A stretch of 64,000 bases of DNA from Candidatus Gastranaerophilales bacterium (GCA_944325025.1 CALUYN010000008.1:1-64000); one strand, 5' to 3'; positions 16,153-26,472 are shown, numbered from the stretch's first letter. The notes: generated from the letters alone by a model not told the origin. Numbers and translations: made by a program.

Positions 16153-17744
16153 TATTTCATCATTTCTTGTTTTTTAAGTTCTACTTTTTCATTATGAATT
16201 TTGTTTTCATTCTGTCTGTTTCTGACAAAACCATACAATAGATATATTATTGCGCCTACACCTAACCATACAGGGAATAACAGAGCAGAACCAGACGGCT
16301 GCATAGATTTATAAACCATCAATCCGCCGCAAATAATTATGCCAAGAGTTGGAGTGACAGGAGAAAACGGCACCTTAAAAGGACGAGGCCTGTCAGGGTC
16401 TGTTTTTCTGAGGATTAATACTGCGACACAAACAATTATGAAAGATGTAAATGTTCCGTAATTACATAACTCTGCAGCGACATCAAGATTGAGAGTTAAA
16501 ATCCCGACAACTGCAAGAATTCCGACAGTCCAAGTCAAAAGAGCCGGAGTTTTAAACTTTGGATGTAATTTTTGAAATCTCTGAGAAATAAAATGATCTC
16601 TGCTCATTGCATACAAAATTCTTGTTGCAGCCATCTCAAGTACAAGAAGAACAGACGTCAATCCTGCAAGCGACCCTATAGAAATTAATCCTGCAGCCCA
16701 ATTCATTTTCAACATTGACATACAATATGCCATAGGCGCTTTTAGAAATGCTAGAGGCACAGCAGAACTTGTATCCTGCAGACCTGTCATAACAAGCGCA
16801 ACAGAAACATAAACAATTGTTGTTATTATTAAAGAACCTATGATACCGACAGGCAAATCTTTCTGCGGATTTTTACATTCTTCTGCAGCAGTAGCAAGAG
16901 CGTCAAATCCGATGTAAGCAAAAAATATTAAAAATGCACCTGCAAAAATCCCTGCTGCACCGTTTGGAGCAAAAGGAGTCCAGTTTTCAGGTTTTACAAA
17001 AAATATTCCTGCAAAAACAAACAAAGCTATTACAGCTAATTTTATAAATACCATCAAACCTGCCATTTTTGCAGAGTCCTTTGTCCCCCTGACAAGTATC
17101 ATAGTAATCAACAAAACAATAACAATTGCAGGCAAGTTTATACTAATAGGCATCCCGAACAACATAGGAATATGCATATCAGGGTTGTCCGCTGCAAGTT
17201 TAGAAACAGTAAATACGTCATTTACTAACCAGACAGGAGGATTACTGAGCCAGGCAGGCAGAACTTTTTCAAACCCGCTCATAAACTGTACAAAATGGTT
17301 TGACCATGCACATGCTACAGCAATAAATCCTATTGCATATTCAAGCATAAGCACCCATCCTACCATCCATGCGGCAAATTCACCAAGTGTTGCAAATGTG
17401 TAAGTGTATGCGCCGCCTGCAACAGGAATCATCGTAGCAAATTCTGAATAACAAAGAGCTGAAAATATACATGCTATTGCCGCAATTACCATTGAAACAA
17501 TAAGTCCAGGCCCGGCACCTATAATAGAACCGTCGGCACTGCCGGCTGCAGCAATACCTACAACAGCAAAAATTCCAGAACCTATAATTGCACCGACGCC
17601 GAGTATAATCAAATCCCAAACGCCTAAAGTTTTTTCTAATCCTTCTGCCTTTGCTTCAGCTAACATTTCATCTGGATTTTTAATCCTTGTAATAGTTTTC
17701 AAAAAATTGCGAGTAAATGTCGCGCGGTGAAATTTTTCTGCCAT
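16152..17744 (-). CDS. APC-family amino acid permease (first of a pair)
   Basis: Paralogue of the following permease, 530 residues, with the first-helix motif GVGAIIGSGIFAVVG and FFAYIGFDALATAAEE near residue 270. About 12 membrane segments; the cytosolic tail is rich in Lys, Glu and Asn. The pair probably arose by tandem duplication. It lies about 70 bp downstream of glyQ and may be cotranscribed with it. The TTTCTCC on the + strand just upstream gives a GGAGAAA ribosome-binding site before the ATG. Confidence 0.85.
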   Translation of the reverse strand: MAEKFHRATFTRNFLKTITRIKNPDEMLAEAKAEGLEKTLGVWDLIILGVGAIIGSGIFAVVGIAAAGSADGSIIGAGPGLIVSMVIAAIACIFSALCYSEFATMIPVAGGAYTYTFATLGEFAAWMVGWVLMLEYAIGFIAVACAWSNHFVQFMSGFEKVLPAWLSNPPVWLVNDVFTVSKLAADNPDMHIPMLFGMPISINLPAIVIVLLITMILVRGTKDSAKMAGLMVFIKLAVIALFVFAGIFFVKPENWTPFAPNGAAGIFAGAFLIFFAYIGFDALATAAEECKNPQKDLPVGIIGSLIITTIVYVSVALVMTGLQDTSSAVPLAFLKAPMAYCMSMLKMNWAAGLISIGSLAGLTSVLLVLEMAATRILYAMSRDHFISQRFQKLHPKFKTPALLTWTVGILAVVGILTLNLDVAAELCNYGTFTSFIIVCVAVLILRKTDPDRPRPFKVPFSPVTPTLGIIICGGLMVYKSMQPSGSALLFPVWLGVGAIIYLLYGFVRNRQNENKIHNEKVELKKQEMMK

Positions 17745-17814
17745 TTATTTTATTTTCTCCATTTTTTCCTCTGTATGAAACGAGGGTTGGGGGTGAGATT
17801 TCAACCCCTGATAA

Positions 17815-18687
17815 TTATTTACAAAGAGGAAATCCCATTTCTTCTCTTTGCGCTACGTACAGTCTTGCAACAGCTGATGCCATTGTTCTGACCCTGTTGA
17901 TAAAATTAATTCTTTCATCTTTGCTGATTACGCCTCTTGCATCTAAAAGATTGAATGTGTGAGAGCATTTCAAAACGTAATCATAAGCAGGCAAAACAAG
18001 TTTTGCATTAACACAATTATCTACTTCTTTTTGATATAAATCAAACATCATGAACAAAGATTTTGCATCACTTACTTCAAAATTATATTTAGATTGCTCA
18101 ATTTCATTTTGAAGGTAAATATCACCGTATTTTAACGTATCATTCCACATAATATCGTATACAGATTCTTTGTTTTGGAGATACATGGCAATTCTTTCAA
18201 GGCCGTAAGTCAATTCAAGAGCTACAGGCTTAACCTCAACTCCACCGACCTGTTGGAAATATGTAAACTGAGTAATTTCCATACCGTCAAGCCAAACTTC
18301 CCAACCCACACCTGCTGCGCCGAGAGTCGGAGATTCCCAGTTATCTTCAACAAAACGTACATCATGTTCTTTTAAATCAATTCCCATAGCCTCTAAACTT
18401 TTCAAATAAAGTTCCTGAGCATTATCAGGGGACGGTTTTAAAATAACCTGAAACTGGAAATAATGTCCCAAACGATTAGGGTTTTCGCCGTATCTTGCAT
18501 CAGTCGGGCGTCTGCATGGTTCAATCATAGCAGTATTCCACGGCTCAGGGCCTAACGCACGTAAAAAAGTCGCAGGGTTCATGGTAGAAGCACCTTTTTC
18601 AATATCATAAGGCTGTTGAATTATACATCCGTAATCCGACCAAAATTTTTGTAAATTAAAAACCAATTCCTGAAAGTTTAAAGCCAT
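17815..18687 (-). CDS. glyQ: Glycine--tRNA ligase alpha subunit
   Basis: Catalytic subunit of the bacterial alpha2beta2 glycyl-tRNA synthetase. The 290-residue product matches the family length and shows [20 protein letters not shown] and [10 protein letters not shown] near the N-terminus, and the characteristic [15 protein letters not shown] use the ATG at 18687 (MALNFQELV); an in-frame TTG 15 bases upstream is less likely. The beta-subunit gene glyS, often adjacent, is not next to it: two amino-acid permease genes follow instead. No T-box leader is evident. Confidence 0.94.
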   Translation of the reverse strand: MALNFQELVFNLQKFWSDYGCIIQQPYDIEKGASTMNPATFLRALGPEPWNTAMIEPCRRPTDARYGENPNRLGHYFQFQVILKPSPDNAQELYLKSLEAMGIDLKEHDVRFVEDNWESPTLGAAGVGWEVWLDGMEITQFTYFQQVGGVEVKPVALELTYGLERIAMYLQNKESVYDIMWNDTLKYGDIYLQNEIEQSKYNFEVSDAKSLFMMFDLYQKEVDNCVNAKLVLPAYDYVLKCSHTFNLLDARGVISKDERINFINRVRTMASAVARLYVAQREEMGFPLCK

Positions 18688-18833
18688 ATTCAAATTTTCC
18701 AATATATTGTACTATTTACACTCATTTATGCAGGCAGAGCAACATCGGCTCACACGTGCTTTTTTCATACTACGACTAACATAGCAAAATTGCAAATTTT
18801 ATGTTTAAAAATATTAAGTTGCTGATAAGCAGT

Positions 18834-19040
18834 TCAAGGCAGCGGGTCATATCCGCCTTCATGGTAAGGATGGCATTTGCATATCCTTTTTATTGCAAGC
18901 CAGCCGCCTTTCAAAATGCCATATTTTTCTATTGCCTGACGGGTGTACTCAGAACATGTAGGATAAAACCGGCAAACAGCAGGAGTGTGTTTTGATATTT
19001 TTTGATAAATTGAAATTAAAAATAAAATAAGCTTTTTCAT
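18834..19040 (-). CDS. yidD: Membrane protein insertion efficiency factor YidD
   Basis: Small membrane-associated protein that helps YidC-dependent insertion. The 68-residue product shows all landmarks: an N-terminal amphipathic helix ([13 protein letters not shown]), the core [19 protein letters not shown], and [19 protein letters not shown] ending GYDPLP. It lies 16 bases after flhA, so it may be cotranscribed with the export operon by position only. Normally it sits with rnpA and yidC; here it does not. Confidence 0.93.
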   Translation of the reverse strand: MKKLILFLISIYQKISKHTPAVCRFYPTCSEYTRQAIEKYGILKGGWLAIKRICKCHPYHEGGYDPLP

Positions 19041-19056
19041 AAAAAAATAAATATAC

Positions 19057-21168
19057 CTATTCTACAGCGTAAGATTCTCCGATTGTATCTATAGCTTCGA
19101 CCTTGATATCAGTAATCAATTCGGAATAAGAGATTACAACGATTGTCGGGATATGACGTTCAAGAAGCTGATAAAGAGGCAGTCTTATTCTCGGCGAACA
19201 CAAAATTACAGGCTGTTGTCCGCATGCCTGATGCGCTCTCATCAAAGTTGTTGCGGTAGTTTCAATCAGTTCCTGAACCTGCATAGGATTTAGCAGAAAC
19301 ATTGTACCCAATTCTGTTCTCTGGCAGCTGTCATCTAGCGTTTTTTCCCACTCAGGAGAAAGCGTCAGAGCATACAATACCCTGTCATCCCCAACATTAG
19401 CAAGACAAATCTGGCGCCCTAAAGCTGCACGCAAACGTTCTGATAAAATATCAGGTTCCTTTGAAAATCTTGCATAATCGCATAATCTTTCAAATACAAA
19501 TATAATATCTTTAATAGAAACCTTTTCACGAATAAGGTTAACAAAAATCTTTCTCAAATCGCTTGTAGAAATAATTGTCGGAACAAGGTCATTAACAAGC
19601 GTCGGGTCTTGTGAACGAACAAGTTCCATTAGTTTGAGAACATCGGTTTTTGTCATAACTTCATCTACATGTTTTCTTACACATTCCTGAAGGTGAGTTA
19701 CAATAACATCAGTTGAGTCTACAGCTGTTACAGAACGTGCAGTTTTTGCAGCTTCAGGAGAAATCCAGTAAGCCTGAGTTTGATATGTCGGATCTATACC
19801 GATTATTGCGTCTTGCGGAACATCTTTTTTCATCGCATCCCATTGATCGGCAATTACCATCAATTTACCAGGGTAAACATAACCTGTTGCAACAGTGTTT
19901 CCGCGAATTGAAATCATATATTCATTAGCATCCAAAGCTGATGAATCCATAATTCTTATGTTAGGGAGAATATACCCGAGTTCATCTGTTACTCTCTGAC
20001 GTAAAGCAGCAATTTTTGCTAGCAATTGACCTTCCTGATCCGGATCTGCAATAACAAGAAGGTTTGAACCAACCTGCAAGCTCAAAACATCAACCCCCAA
20101 ACGCTCATACATCCTGTTCGGGTTAACAAGATCCTGCATATTCTGGCGGACATTTTCCAACTGTCCTAACTGTGACTGAACATCTGCATTGATAAGTGTA
20201 GAGAAGCCTGCGATAAACAATCCTACAGCAAACATAAAGAACGGTAAAAACGGAAGTCCTGTCCCTTGCCAGAACCATGTATGACCTGTAATTGCAAGGA
20301 AAAACAAGAACATTGCCGCCAAAAACAGTGCATTAGGTTTGCTTATTATCTGTCCTGTAACATCAGAACCTAATGAATTAGCAGCTGATGAACGTGTCAT
20401 AAATACACCGGCAGCAATTGACATCAAAAGTGAAGGCAATTGAGATGCAAGACCATCACCTATTGTTAAAATCGTATATTTTGAAACCGCATCAGCGATA
20501 GGCATCTGGTTCATCAAACAGCCTATGCACAAACCGCCGATAATATTAATCAATACAATAATAATACCCGCAATTGTGTCCCCTTTTACGAACTTCATAG
20601 CACCGTCCATGCTACCGAAAAGGTTTGATTCCCTTTGCAAATCTTCACGCTTTTTAGTCGCTTCTTCAGGAGAAATCAATCCTGCGTTAAAATCCGCGTC
20701 AATAGTCATCTGTTTACCTGGCATAGCGTCTAATGCAAAACGTGCTGCAACTTCTGCGATACGTTCGGCACCCTTTGTAATTACCATAAACTGAACAACC
20801 GTGATAATAAGGAAGATTACGCCGCCGACAATCATATTACCGCCGGTTACGAATGTTCCGAATGCGTGAATTACTTCTCCTGCCTCGCCTTTTGATAAGA
20901 TTAACCTTGTTGAAGCAATTGAAAGAACAAGTCTAAACATCGTACCAATAAGAATAATTGACGGGAATGATGCCAGTTCAAGAGTCTTTTTAACATACAA
21001 AGAAATCATCAAAAGTACAACACCAAGTGCAATATTCAAGCTTATGCAAAAATTAACAACCCAGTTAGGAAGTTCTACAAGCAACAGAACAATAAGCAAT
21101 AGTACAAATATTGCCATAAAAACTTCGCTTAAATTTGTTCCTCCGCCTTGAGCCTGTTCCTGTGCCAT
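19057..21168 (-). CDS. flhA: Flagellar/type III export gate protein FlhA
   Basis: Nonameric export gate of flagellar-type secretion; inner membrane with a large cytosolic domain. The 703-residue product has eight hydrophobic segments in the first 330 residues. The FHIPEP-family signature lies around residues 140-170: [18 protein letters not shown] followed by [15 protein letters not shown] cytosolic C-terminal domain of about 370 residues follows. Length and the fliE-fliF-fliG-like-fliH context favour the flagellar FlhA over injectisome SctV, though the two are close homologues. Its start overlaps the fliH stop by one base. Confidence 0.92.
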   Translation of the reverse strand: MAQEQAQGGGTNLSEVFMAIFVLLLIVLLLVELPNWVVNFCISLNIALGVVLLMISLYVKKTLELASFPSIILIGTMFRLVLSIASTRLILSKGEAGEVIHAFGTFVTGGNMIVGGVIFLIITVVQFMVITKGAERIAEVAARFALDAMPGKQMTIDADFNAGLISPEEATKKREDLQRESNLFGSMDGAMKFVKGDTIAGIIIVLINIIGGLCIGCLMNQMPIADAVSKYTILTIGDGLASQLPSLLMSIAAGVFMTRSSAANSLGSDVTGQIISKPNALFLAAMFLFFLAITGHTWFWQGTGLPFLPFFMFAVGLFIAGFSTLINADVQSQLGQLENVRQNMQDLVNPNRMYERLGVDVLSLQVGSNLLVIADPDQEGQLLAKIAALRQRVTDELGYILPNIRIMDSSALDANEYMISIRGNTVATGYVYPGKLMVIADQWDAMKKDVPQDAIIGIDPTYQTQAYWISPEAAKTARSVTAVDSTDVIVTHLQECVRKHVDEVMTKTDVLKLMELVRSQDPTLVNDLVPTIISTSDLRKIFVNLIREKVSIKDIIFVFERLCDYARFSKEPDILSERLRAALGRQICLANVGDDRVLYALTLSPEWEKTLDDSCQRTELGTMFLLNPMQVQELIETTATTLMRAHQACGQQPVILCSPRIRLPLYQLLERHIPTIVVISYSELITDIKVEAIDTIGESYAVE

Positions 21169-21875
21169 TAAATTTCCTTCAGAGCCTCACTTATCACTGA
21201 CAATTGAGTTTCAATCGTCGCATCTATTACACCGTTATTGGTCGTCACCATACAGCCGCCTTCCATTATTGTTTCATCCGGAACAATAAGAACTTTTGCT
21301 TCCAGTCCGGCAGTATTCAATAATTCCGGAATTTCCGCTTTTAACATTGAAGCCTGCATAGGGTTTACTTTCAATGTAATTTTTGTTTCTTCTTTTGAAA
21401 GTCCTTTTAATATTTCCAAAAGATTGTTTAAAATTATTGAAGAATCCTGCTGTATTTCTTTTTTAATAATTTTTTTTGCGATATCAATACTTATCTCAAG
21501 GATATTCGGTGCAATGTATTCAAAAACTTCCTGCTTTGCTGACATAAATGATGTAATCGCATTTTTAACCTCGTCAATATCAGCTTTTGCCTGAGTCAAA
21601 CCGTCTTGATAACCTTCTTTTGCAGCAGCTTCTTTTATACTCTGCGCCTCTTCCCTTGCACGCGAAATAAGGTTTCTGTCGTCAATTCTCCGAAACCCTC
21701 TGCGTCTATCGCCGCGTCTTCTTTCCTGACGCTGTTTGAAATCTATATTATCAAGGTTGAACAAATCAATTTTTTCTTCTTCATTATCCGCCTTGATTTC
21801 AGGTTCTTTTTCAACCTGTTCTTCAACATTCTCATTTTGAGGAACAGGTTTGGATGATTTCTTTTTTATAATCAT
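21168..21875 (-). CDS. fliH: Flagellar/type III assembly protein FliH
   Basis: Peripheral stator-like regulator of the export ATPase FliI. The 235-residue product has an acidic, low-complexity N-terminus, a strongly basic patch near residue 55 (RQERRRGDRRRGFRR), a coiled region, and the C-terminal FliH/YscL domain recognisable by GGCMVTTNNGVIDATIETQL near residue 205. No export ATPase gene (fliI) follows in this window; flhA is next. It begins about 11 bases after the FliG-like gene. Confidence 0.8.
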   Translation of the reverse strand: MIIKKKSSKPVPQNENVEEQVEKEPEIKADNEEEKIDLFNLDNIDFKQRQERRRGDRRRGFRRIDDRNLISRAREEAQSIKEAAAKEGYQDGLTQAKADIDEVKNAITSFMSAKQEVFEYIAPNILEISIDIAKKIIKKEIQQDSSIILNNLLEILKGLSKEETKITLKVNPMQASMLKAEIPELLNTAGLEAKVLIVPDETIMEGGCMVTTNNGVIDATIETQLSVISEALKEI

Positions 21876-21886
21876 GATTAATTGTA

Positions 21887-22906
21887 TTATACACTATCTT
21901 CAATATGTGTGGCAATAATATTTGCAACTTTCGGGGGCATTTCTAAATACTCACCCTCTAATGCTGTAAAGACAAACCTTTTCACCTTAACACGTTCAGA
22001 CCTCAACACCTGTTCCAATTGTGATTTATCGAAATATTGCGAAACATTTTGAATTTTATTAATAATTTTTGAAGGCGTCAAATCCTGATGTGCTGAAGGT
22101 AAAGAAGTTTTTATTTCTTCAAGACAGCGCATAGTTATAGCCGGATCAACTTTTTCTCCAAGATCAGGCATTCCCATAAATTTTATAACAGAATTCGCAT
22201 CATCTGGATTAAATTTATTTAAAATTGTCTGAACTTTTTCTTGCTTCATTTTTTTGAATAAAAGAGCAAGTGTGGCGAGTTTAAATACCTTTGCATCTCC
22301 GCCGAGCGGTTCCTGAACGGGCGCACCAACTTGTCCGCCTGCACTCTGCTGAGGCTGCGGAATTTCTCCTGTTTGGGCTTGAGCTTGCTGTGCCTGTTGT
22401 TCGGCTTGAGCCTGCTGCTGCATCATTGCATCAATATTGGACTGGCTTGCAGCCTGCTCCATCAATCCTTCATCAATCAAATTTTTGTCTTTTAATTCTG
22501 CAATACAATCCAGATATGTCTTTTTAACATGGTGCTCTATTAATTGTAAACATTGATCTTGCGGCAAACCTTGATGATATGCATTTTTTGCGACCTCAAA
22601 GATTGTGAAAGCAATTTTCTGCATAATAGGATCCCAGTATTGCTGAGGAATACCGGAACGTATAAGGTCAACAGATTTATGAAAAGACCATTCAGCAATA
22701 ATCTGGGTAATCATCACAGCCTGATCTAAATTAAAATTAAGCTGCGTGTCATCATACAAGGCCTGCCCCGCTATAGTTGCAAAATTTAAAAGAGTATTTG
22801 CAACATAATTTTTCTGGTTATCGTTAAAATCCTTAGGGATTAACTCTAGAGCCTGCTGTGCTAAATTCTGTGCAAAACCTTTGTAATCAAATCCTTGTAT
22901 TGCCAT
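21887..22906 (-). CDS. Divergent FliG-like protein of the export/basal-body operon
   Basis: Lies exactly where fliG is expected, between fliF and fliH. The 339-residue product is mostly helical. The region around residues 220-250 (KVQTILNKFNPDDANSVIKF) resembles the FliG middle-domain pattern 'hPQtiAliLs.L.p..Aa.vl'. The C-terminus ends PPKVANIIATHIEDSV, like FliG-type helices. A Gln/Ala-rich linker (about residues 160-195) separates two helical halves. I do not see the charged torque-helix residues of classical FliG, so it may be an adaptor that has lost or never had a motor role. It is preceded by a dispersed repeat, not by fliF directly. Confidence 0.5.
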   Translation of the reverse strand: MAIQGFDYKGFAQNLAQQALELIPKDFNDNQKNYVANTLLNFATIAGQALYDDTQLNFNLDQAVMITQIIAEWSFHKSVDLIRSGIPQQYWDPIMQKIAFTIFEVAKNAYHQGLPQDQCLQLIEHHVKKTYLDCIAELKDKNLIDEGLMEQAASQSNIDAMMQQQAQAEQQAQQAQAQTGEIPQPQQSAGGQVGAPVQEPLGGDAKVFKLATLALLFKKMKQEKVQTILNKFNPDDANSVIKFMGMPDLGEKVDPAITMRCLEEIKTSLPSAHQDLTPSKIINKIQNVSQYFDKSQLEQVLRSERVKVKRFVFTALEGEYLEMPPKVANIIATHIEDSV

Positions 22907-22912
22907 CTTTAT

Positions 22913-23101
22913 ACCATTGCTTACGACTGCTTTCGAGGCGCTTTTGTTTTTTCTGCATCAACTTTTTATTATCTTAATGTTGCCGCTTTATTTAGTCAAT
23001 GCACTCGGGTAGTCTAGTCATCCTGAACGTCGGATTGACCTCCGTGTTTCAGAATCTCTTATCCCTCGCACCTGTTTTGCTTGATAAACTTTCCTTTCTT
23101 T
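22913..23101 (-). repeat. Dispersed repeat, copy A (before the FliG-like gene)
   Basis: About 190 bp matching 30497-30670 in the same orientation. Shared blocks include a 34-nt identical segment (23047-23080), GCACTCGGGTAGTCT, and AAACTTTCCTTTCTT. It ends within a few bases of the start codon of the next gene, as does copy B before purH. A local stem TTCTGAA / TTCAG(G)A is present in both. Copy A has about 16 extra bases in the loop. It may be a mobile repeat or a transcribed leader element. Confidence 0.75.
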
Positions 23102-23148
23102 TATTTAGCCTGACCTATTAAATTCCTATCTTCTTATCTTCTAAAAAA

Positions 23149-24819
23149 CTACCCTTGTTCAATCCAACTTTTAATCTTTTCGCCTGCTTCATCATCATCA
23201 GAATCAGAAAGTTCTGCAGAAAGATTAGAGAGTGTATCTACAAGTTGTTCAGGGCTTTGCTGTTGGATATAACCCCTCTGCTGCTGTTCTACAAGCCCTT
23301 GAGCAAGTTCAGATTGTCTTTCGGTCAATTGTGCCGCACGTTGATTGATATCCATCAATTGTTTTTCTTGCTGTGCAGTTTTTTGTCTGAGCTGTTCAAC
23401 TTCGCGCCTGTTTGCTTCCTGTATTTGCTGAACTTTATTCGAAACAGCTTTAAATACTATTACAAGACCAATTCCGCACAGTGCTATTGCAAGCCACCAA
23501 GGATTACCGGTTTCATCAGGCTTAGGCAAATTGGCCGGTCTGTCTGATGCCAAATAAGGATCTGTTGAATCTGAAAACGCTATTGAAACATTTTCTGGAT
23601 CTACTTTAGGGCTTGCTGCTTTTGCAATCAATTCTTTTAACTCTTCAAGTGTTGTATTTGCAGGAAGTGCGTTTTTATCTAACGTAACTGCAATTGAAAT
23701 ATCTTCTACAACACCGGGTTTTATGTACTCATTTGTCTGAGTTTTTGTAACACCGTACTGGGTTTCTCTTGCGGTACGCGAGTAATTTCTATTCTGGCTT
23801 GAATCAGATGAACCGTTTGGAAGCCCGTTAGGCAAATATACACTTACAGCATTTACATTTTTATTTGTATCGCTAGTTTGATCGCCCAGACCTTCTGAAA
23901 AAGTCTGCTCGGTTACTGAAGCTTTTCTTGTCGGGTCATAATCTATTGTAAATTTTTCAACAGGGGCCTGACGAAGGAATGTACTTACTGTCGCAACGTA
24001 ATTTCCCTGACCTACAAGCCTGTCTAACTGCTGATTAACCTTTGTTGTCATATACTTGTCATTTTCTTCCAAGCGCTGAAGCATTTCGTCTTCGGCATTC
24101 ATAATACTATGATAAGTATTTCCGTTTGTATCGGTTATTGCTATATTTTCAGCTGTCAAGCCTGTAACGCTTCCCAACAAAAGATTAGATATTGCTTTAA
24201 CTTTCAATTGATCCAACTTAGATGCGTCTTTTGCCAGTGTAATCTGAACAGTTGCAGTTACCGGTTTTTGCATTGAAGTAAACATTGTCTGTTCCGGAAT
24301 GGATATAAAGACAGATGCGTTATCAATCCCGTCAATTCGTCTGATAAGCCTTGAAAGCTCACCATTAATTGCTCTAGAAAGTCTTATTTTTTTATCTTCT
24401 TTAGTTGATGTAAAATCACCTTTGTCAAAAATTTCAAGCCCGACATTTTGATCCATTAAACCGCTTTGTACAATTTGGATTAATGCTAAATCTCTGTCAG
24501 TTGTATAGCAAGCTTTTCTGCCGGTTTTGCAGTCGCCTTTTTTCAAATAAAGAATAGATTTTGTACCGTCAAGCCTTCTGCTCACTGCAATATCGTATTT
24601 TGCGAGAAGCGCCTGAATTTCTATAGCTTTGCCGGCATTATCTGTTGTCAAAAGGTCTACATTTTCTTTCAAAGGTTCTCCGGTAACTTCTGTCCCTCCT
24701 GAGGATTTGTTAGAAGAACTTACAATCCCTATAGTGATAAACAGAGCCAACAATAAAATAACTCCGCCGATTATCCCGTATAATAAAGGTTTATTCTCCA
24801 GTATCTTTTGAAAATCCAT
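23149..24819 (-). CDS. fliF: Flagellar MS-ring protein FliF
   Basis: Forms the inner-membrane MS ring. The 556-residue product has an N-terminal membrane helix (about 13-35), the periplasmic ring-building domains (about 50-430) with the YscJ/FliF core around LSRLIRRIDGIDNASVFISI, and a second membrane helix (about 450-468, PWWLAIALCGIGLVIVF). The cytosolic tail is a long Gln-rich coiled coil that ends acidic (SDSDDDEAGEKI), where FliF normally contacts FliG. I use the ATG at 24819, which has GAGGACAAAG before it; an in-frame start 18 bases upstream is less likely. Cysteines near residue 95 (GDCKTGRKACYT) are unusual for FliF. Confidence 0.87.
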   Translation of the reverse strand: MDFQKILENKPLLYGIIGGVILLLALFITIGIVSSSNKSSGGTEVTGEPLKENVDLLTTDNAGKAIEIQALLAKYDIAVSRRLDGTKSILYLKKGDCKTGRKACYTTDRDLALIQIVQSGLMDQNVGLEIFDKGDFTSTKEDKKIRLSRAINGELSRLIRRIDGIDNASVFISIPEQTMFTSMQKPVTATVQITLAKDASKLDQLKVKAISNLLLGSVTGLTAENIAITDTNGNTYHSIMNAEDEMLQRLEENDKYMTTKVNQQLDRLVGQGNYVATVSTFLRQAPVEKFTIDYDPTRKASVTEQTFSEGLGDQTSDTNKNVNAVSVYLPNGLPNGSSDSSQNRNYSRTARETQYGVTKTQTNEYIKPGVVEDISIAVTLDKNALPANTTLEELKELIAKAASPKVDPENVSIAFSDSTDPYLASDRPANLPKPDETGNPWWLAIALCGIGLVIVFKAVSNKVQQIQEANRREVEQLRQKTAQQEKQLMDINQRAAQLTERQSELAQGLVEQQQRGYIQQQSPEQLVDTLSNLSAELSDSDDDEAGEKIKSWIEQG

Positions 24820-24899
24820 TCTTTGTCCTCTGTGCAAGCATTTTTTAGATAAATTTCATGCTGTGCCCCAATCTGATTTAAAAGTTTCCTAATCTTATT

Positions 24900-25232
24900 T
24901 TACACCTGAATTTGCATAACTTTGTCATACGCTTGAATGACTTTTCCGGTGATTTGAGTTGCAACGTTGATACTGATTTCAGATTTTGCCATAGCAGTCA
25001 TAACATCATGGATATCAACATTGCTGTTCCCCGACATTACATCTTTCAAAAGATTATCGGGCGCATTAAGTTCGGTATTAAGGTTTTCCACCAAACCGGA
25101 CATAACCTGTTTGAAATCAGGAGATGCATTATCTTCAACTCTTGACATTCTAACAGACGGCGTCATACCTGTATCCAGTTTTGTGTGCTGAATTCTGCCT
25201 GCCAAATCGTATTGAGGATAAAAACTGTCCAT
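24900..25232 (-). CDS. fliE: Flagellar hook-basal body protein FliE
   Basis: Adapter between the MS ring and the proximal rod. The 110-residue product has the FliE C-terminal pattern: IHDVMTAMAKSEISINVATQ followed by VIQAYDKVMQIQV. Length is right for FliE. It is the first gene of the run fliE-fliF-FliG-like-fliH-flhA, with about 80 bp to fliF. The ATG follows AGGCAGG. No flgB or flgC is seen upstream, where they often lie. Confidence 0.88.
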   Translation of the reverse strand: MDSFYPQYDLAGRIQHTKLDTGMTPSVRMSRVEDNASPDFKQVMSGLVENLNTELNAPDNLLKDVMSGNSNVDIHDVMTAMAKSEISINVATQITGKVIQAYDKVMQIQV

Positions 25233-25390
25233 TAAATACCTGCCTTTCTATATTTATCATACATTAATATTTATTTATTTTATATAGATAACAGGCAAAA
25301 ATCCTCCAAATTCAGTAGGCAATCTAAGGAATTTAGGTCGAACTTACTACCTGTCAGCATGGATTTAATGATTTTTTATAGAAAATCAAA

Positions 25391-26392
25391 CTATTTGCCA
25401 ATATCTTTAAGCATTTGCGATGTTGATACTCCGCCTTGTTCCGTTATATTCAAATAGCCCTCTAACCAAAGAGCTTTATTCAAATTTGACGTTAATATAA
25501 ACGAAAATAAGTCATATCCCCATTTGTTAGGCCCTTTCATTCCGTTTACATCAACTGCAAACAATCTGGGAGTAGGAGAAGAACCATACCAGATAATAAT
25601 TGTACCATCAGATAACACCCAAATATGAGATTTTGTTTGAATAATAGTTTTGTTAAATCCAGTCGCTCCTGATGTAGCTTTGTTAATCTCTTCTTCTGTA
25701 GCATCAGGATTGTTATCAACATATACTGTGTCACGTCCTTTATATGCTGGGATACACCCATCTGCGACACCGTTCCCTTCGCATGTTTTTATTACTTTTA
25801 ATGTCTTTTTTAATTCATTTAGTAATGTATTACAATCGCTTACCTGACTTGTTGGATTTACTTCTTCTCCATATTGTACGCACTTACCGTTCTCATACTT
25901 AAGACAAGGAGCACCTATCCAGTCATCACCATAATAACACATAGGATGAAATCCTAGATTTACCTCTGCCAGGCGATAACCGTTAAAAACAGTATTATAT
26001 GCCTTTTTAAACTGCTGACGCAAAACCATCTTTTGATAATTTGCCATTAATGCAGGCATAGTAATTGCTGCAACAACACCGATTATACCAAGGGTAATGA
26101 GAACCTCTGCTAAAGTAAATGCGGCTCTCTTGTTTAGTGAAGAGTGAAGGGTGAAACGTGAAGAGAATTTATTTTTTAGTCGATAAGACGATAAGACGTT
26201 AGGACGATAAGTTAGTTTTATGTCATTATGAGCAAACGAAGTTTGCGTAGTAATCCCATTAATATTGCAGCTGTTTTGCGATTGCGACGTCGGGCATACG
26301 CCCTCCTCGCAATGACATGCAGCTCCTCGCCTATGGGCGAGGGGGAACGTAGCCGTTCCATCCAACACATTAAGATTACCCAAAATTCTCAA
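25391..26392 (-). CDS. Prepilin-like (type II/IV pseudopilin) protein 2
   Basis: Type IV pilin-like protein with the class III signal AAFTLAEVLITLGIIGVVAA near residue 92 and the conserved VDVNGMKGPNKWGYDLFSF block near residue 285; several Cys pairs. The open frame can only start at TTG 26392, with no ribosome-binding site. The better start is ATG 26526 (GAGGT, 7 nt), which is out of frame by one G of a ten-G tract. The 90-residue leader is not normal protein: it translates a REP-like inverted repeat (HRRGAACHCEEGVCPTSQSQ) and a heptanucleotide repeat (FTLHSSL). Presumably all of it is cut off by prepilin peptidase. Confidence 0.85.
   Translation of the reverse strand: MRILGNLNVLDGTATFPLAHRRGAACHCEEGVCPTSQSQNSCNINGITTQTSFAHNDIKLTYRPNVLSSYRLKNKFSSRFTLHSSLNKRAAFTLAEVLITLGIIGVVAAITMPALMANYQKMVLRQQFKKAYNTVFNGYRLAEVNLGFHPMCYYGDDWIGAPCLKYENGKCVQYGEEVNPTSQVSDCNTLLNELKKTLKVIKTCEGNGVADGCIPAYKGRDTVYVDNNPDATEEEINKATSGATGFNKTIIQTKSHIWVLSDGTIIIWYGSSPTPRLFAVDVNGMKGPNKWGYDLFSFILTSNLNKALWLEGYLNITEQGGVSTSQMLKDIGK
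26135..26163 (-). repeat. Degenerate TTCACTC heptamer repeat
   Basis: On the minus strand four 7-nt units, TTCACGT, TTCACCC, TTCACTC and TTCACTA, lie just before the prepilin signal of pseudopilin 2. A purer copy of the same repeat lies in the glycosyltransferase gene at 63921-63947. Confidence 0.7.
26221..26317. repeat. REP-like imperfect inverted repeat inside a coding leader
   Basis: About 97 bp bounded by TGTCATTATGAG and its imperfect complement CTCCTCGCAATGACA, with inner short stems (AACGAAGTTTGCG; GACGTCGGGCATACGCCC). It has the form of the dispersed 'cattgcgag' palindromic repeats seen in many bacteria. It is translated as part of the pseudopilin 2 leader. Confidence 0.65.
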
Positions 26393-26472
26393 GATACTTC
26401 TTAATACCTTAGTGCCATAGTATTCTAGTATCTTTAATAAAGAGCTTGACCTCCTGCCTTCCTGACCTCCGG

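Noticed and set aside
18688..18833. T-box or other riboswitch before glyQ
   Set aside because: Only a short stem (GAGC/GCTC); no T-box sequence or terminator/antiterminator pair.
21887..22906. Confident fliG call
   Set aside because: Position fits but the sequence is very divergent and the torque residues are not visible; kept as FliG-like.
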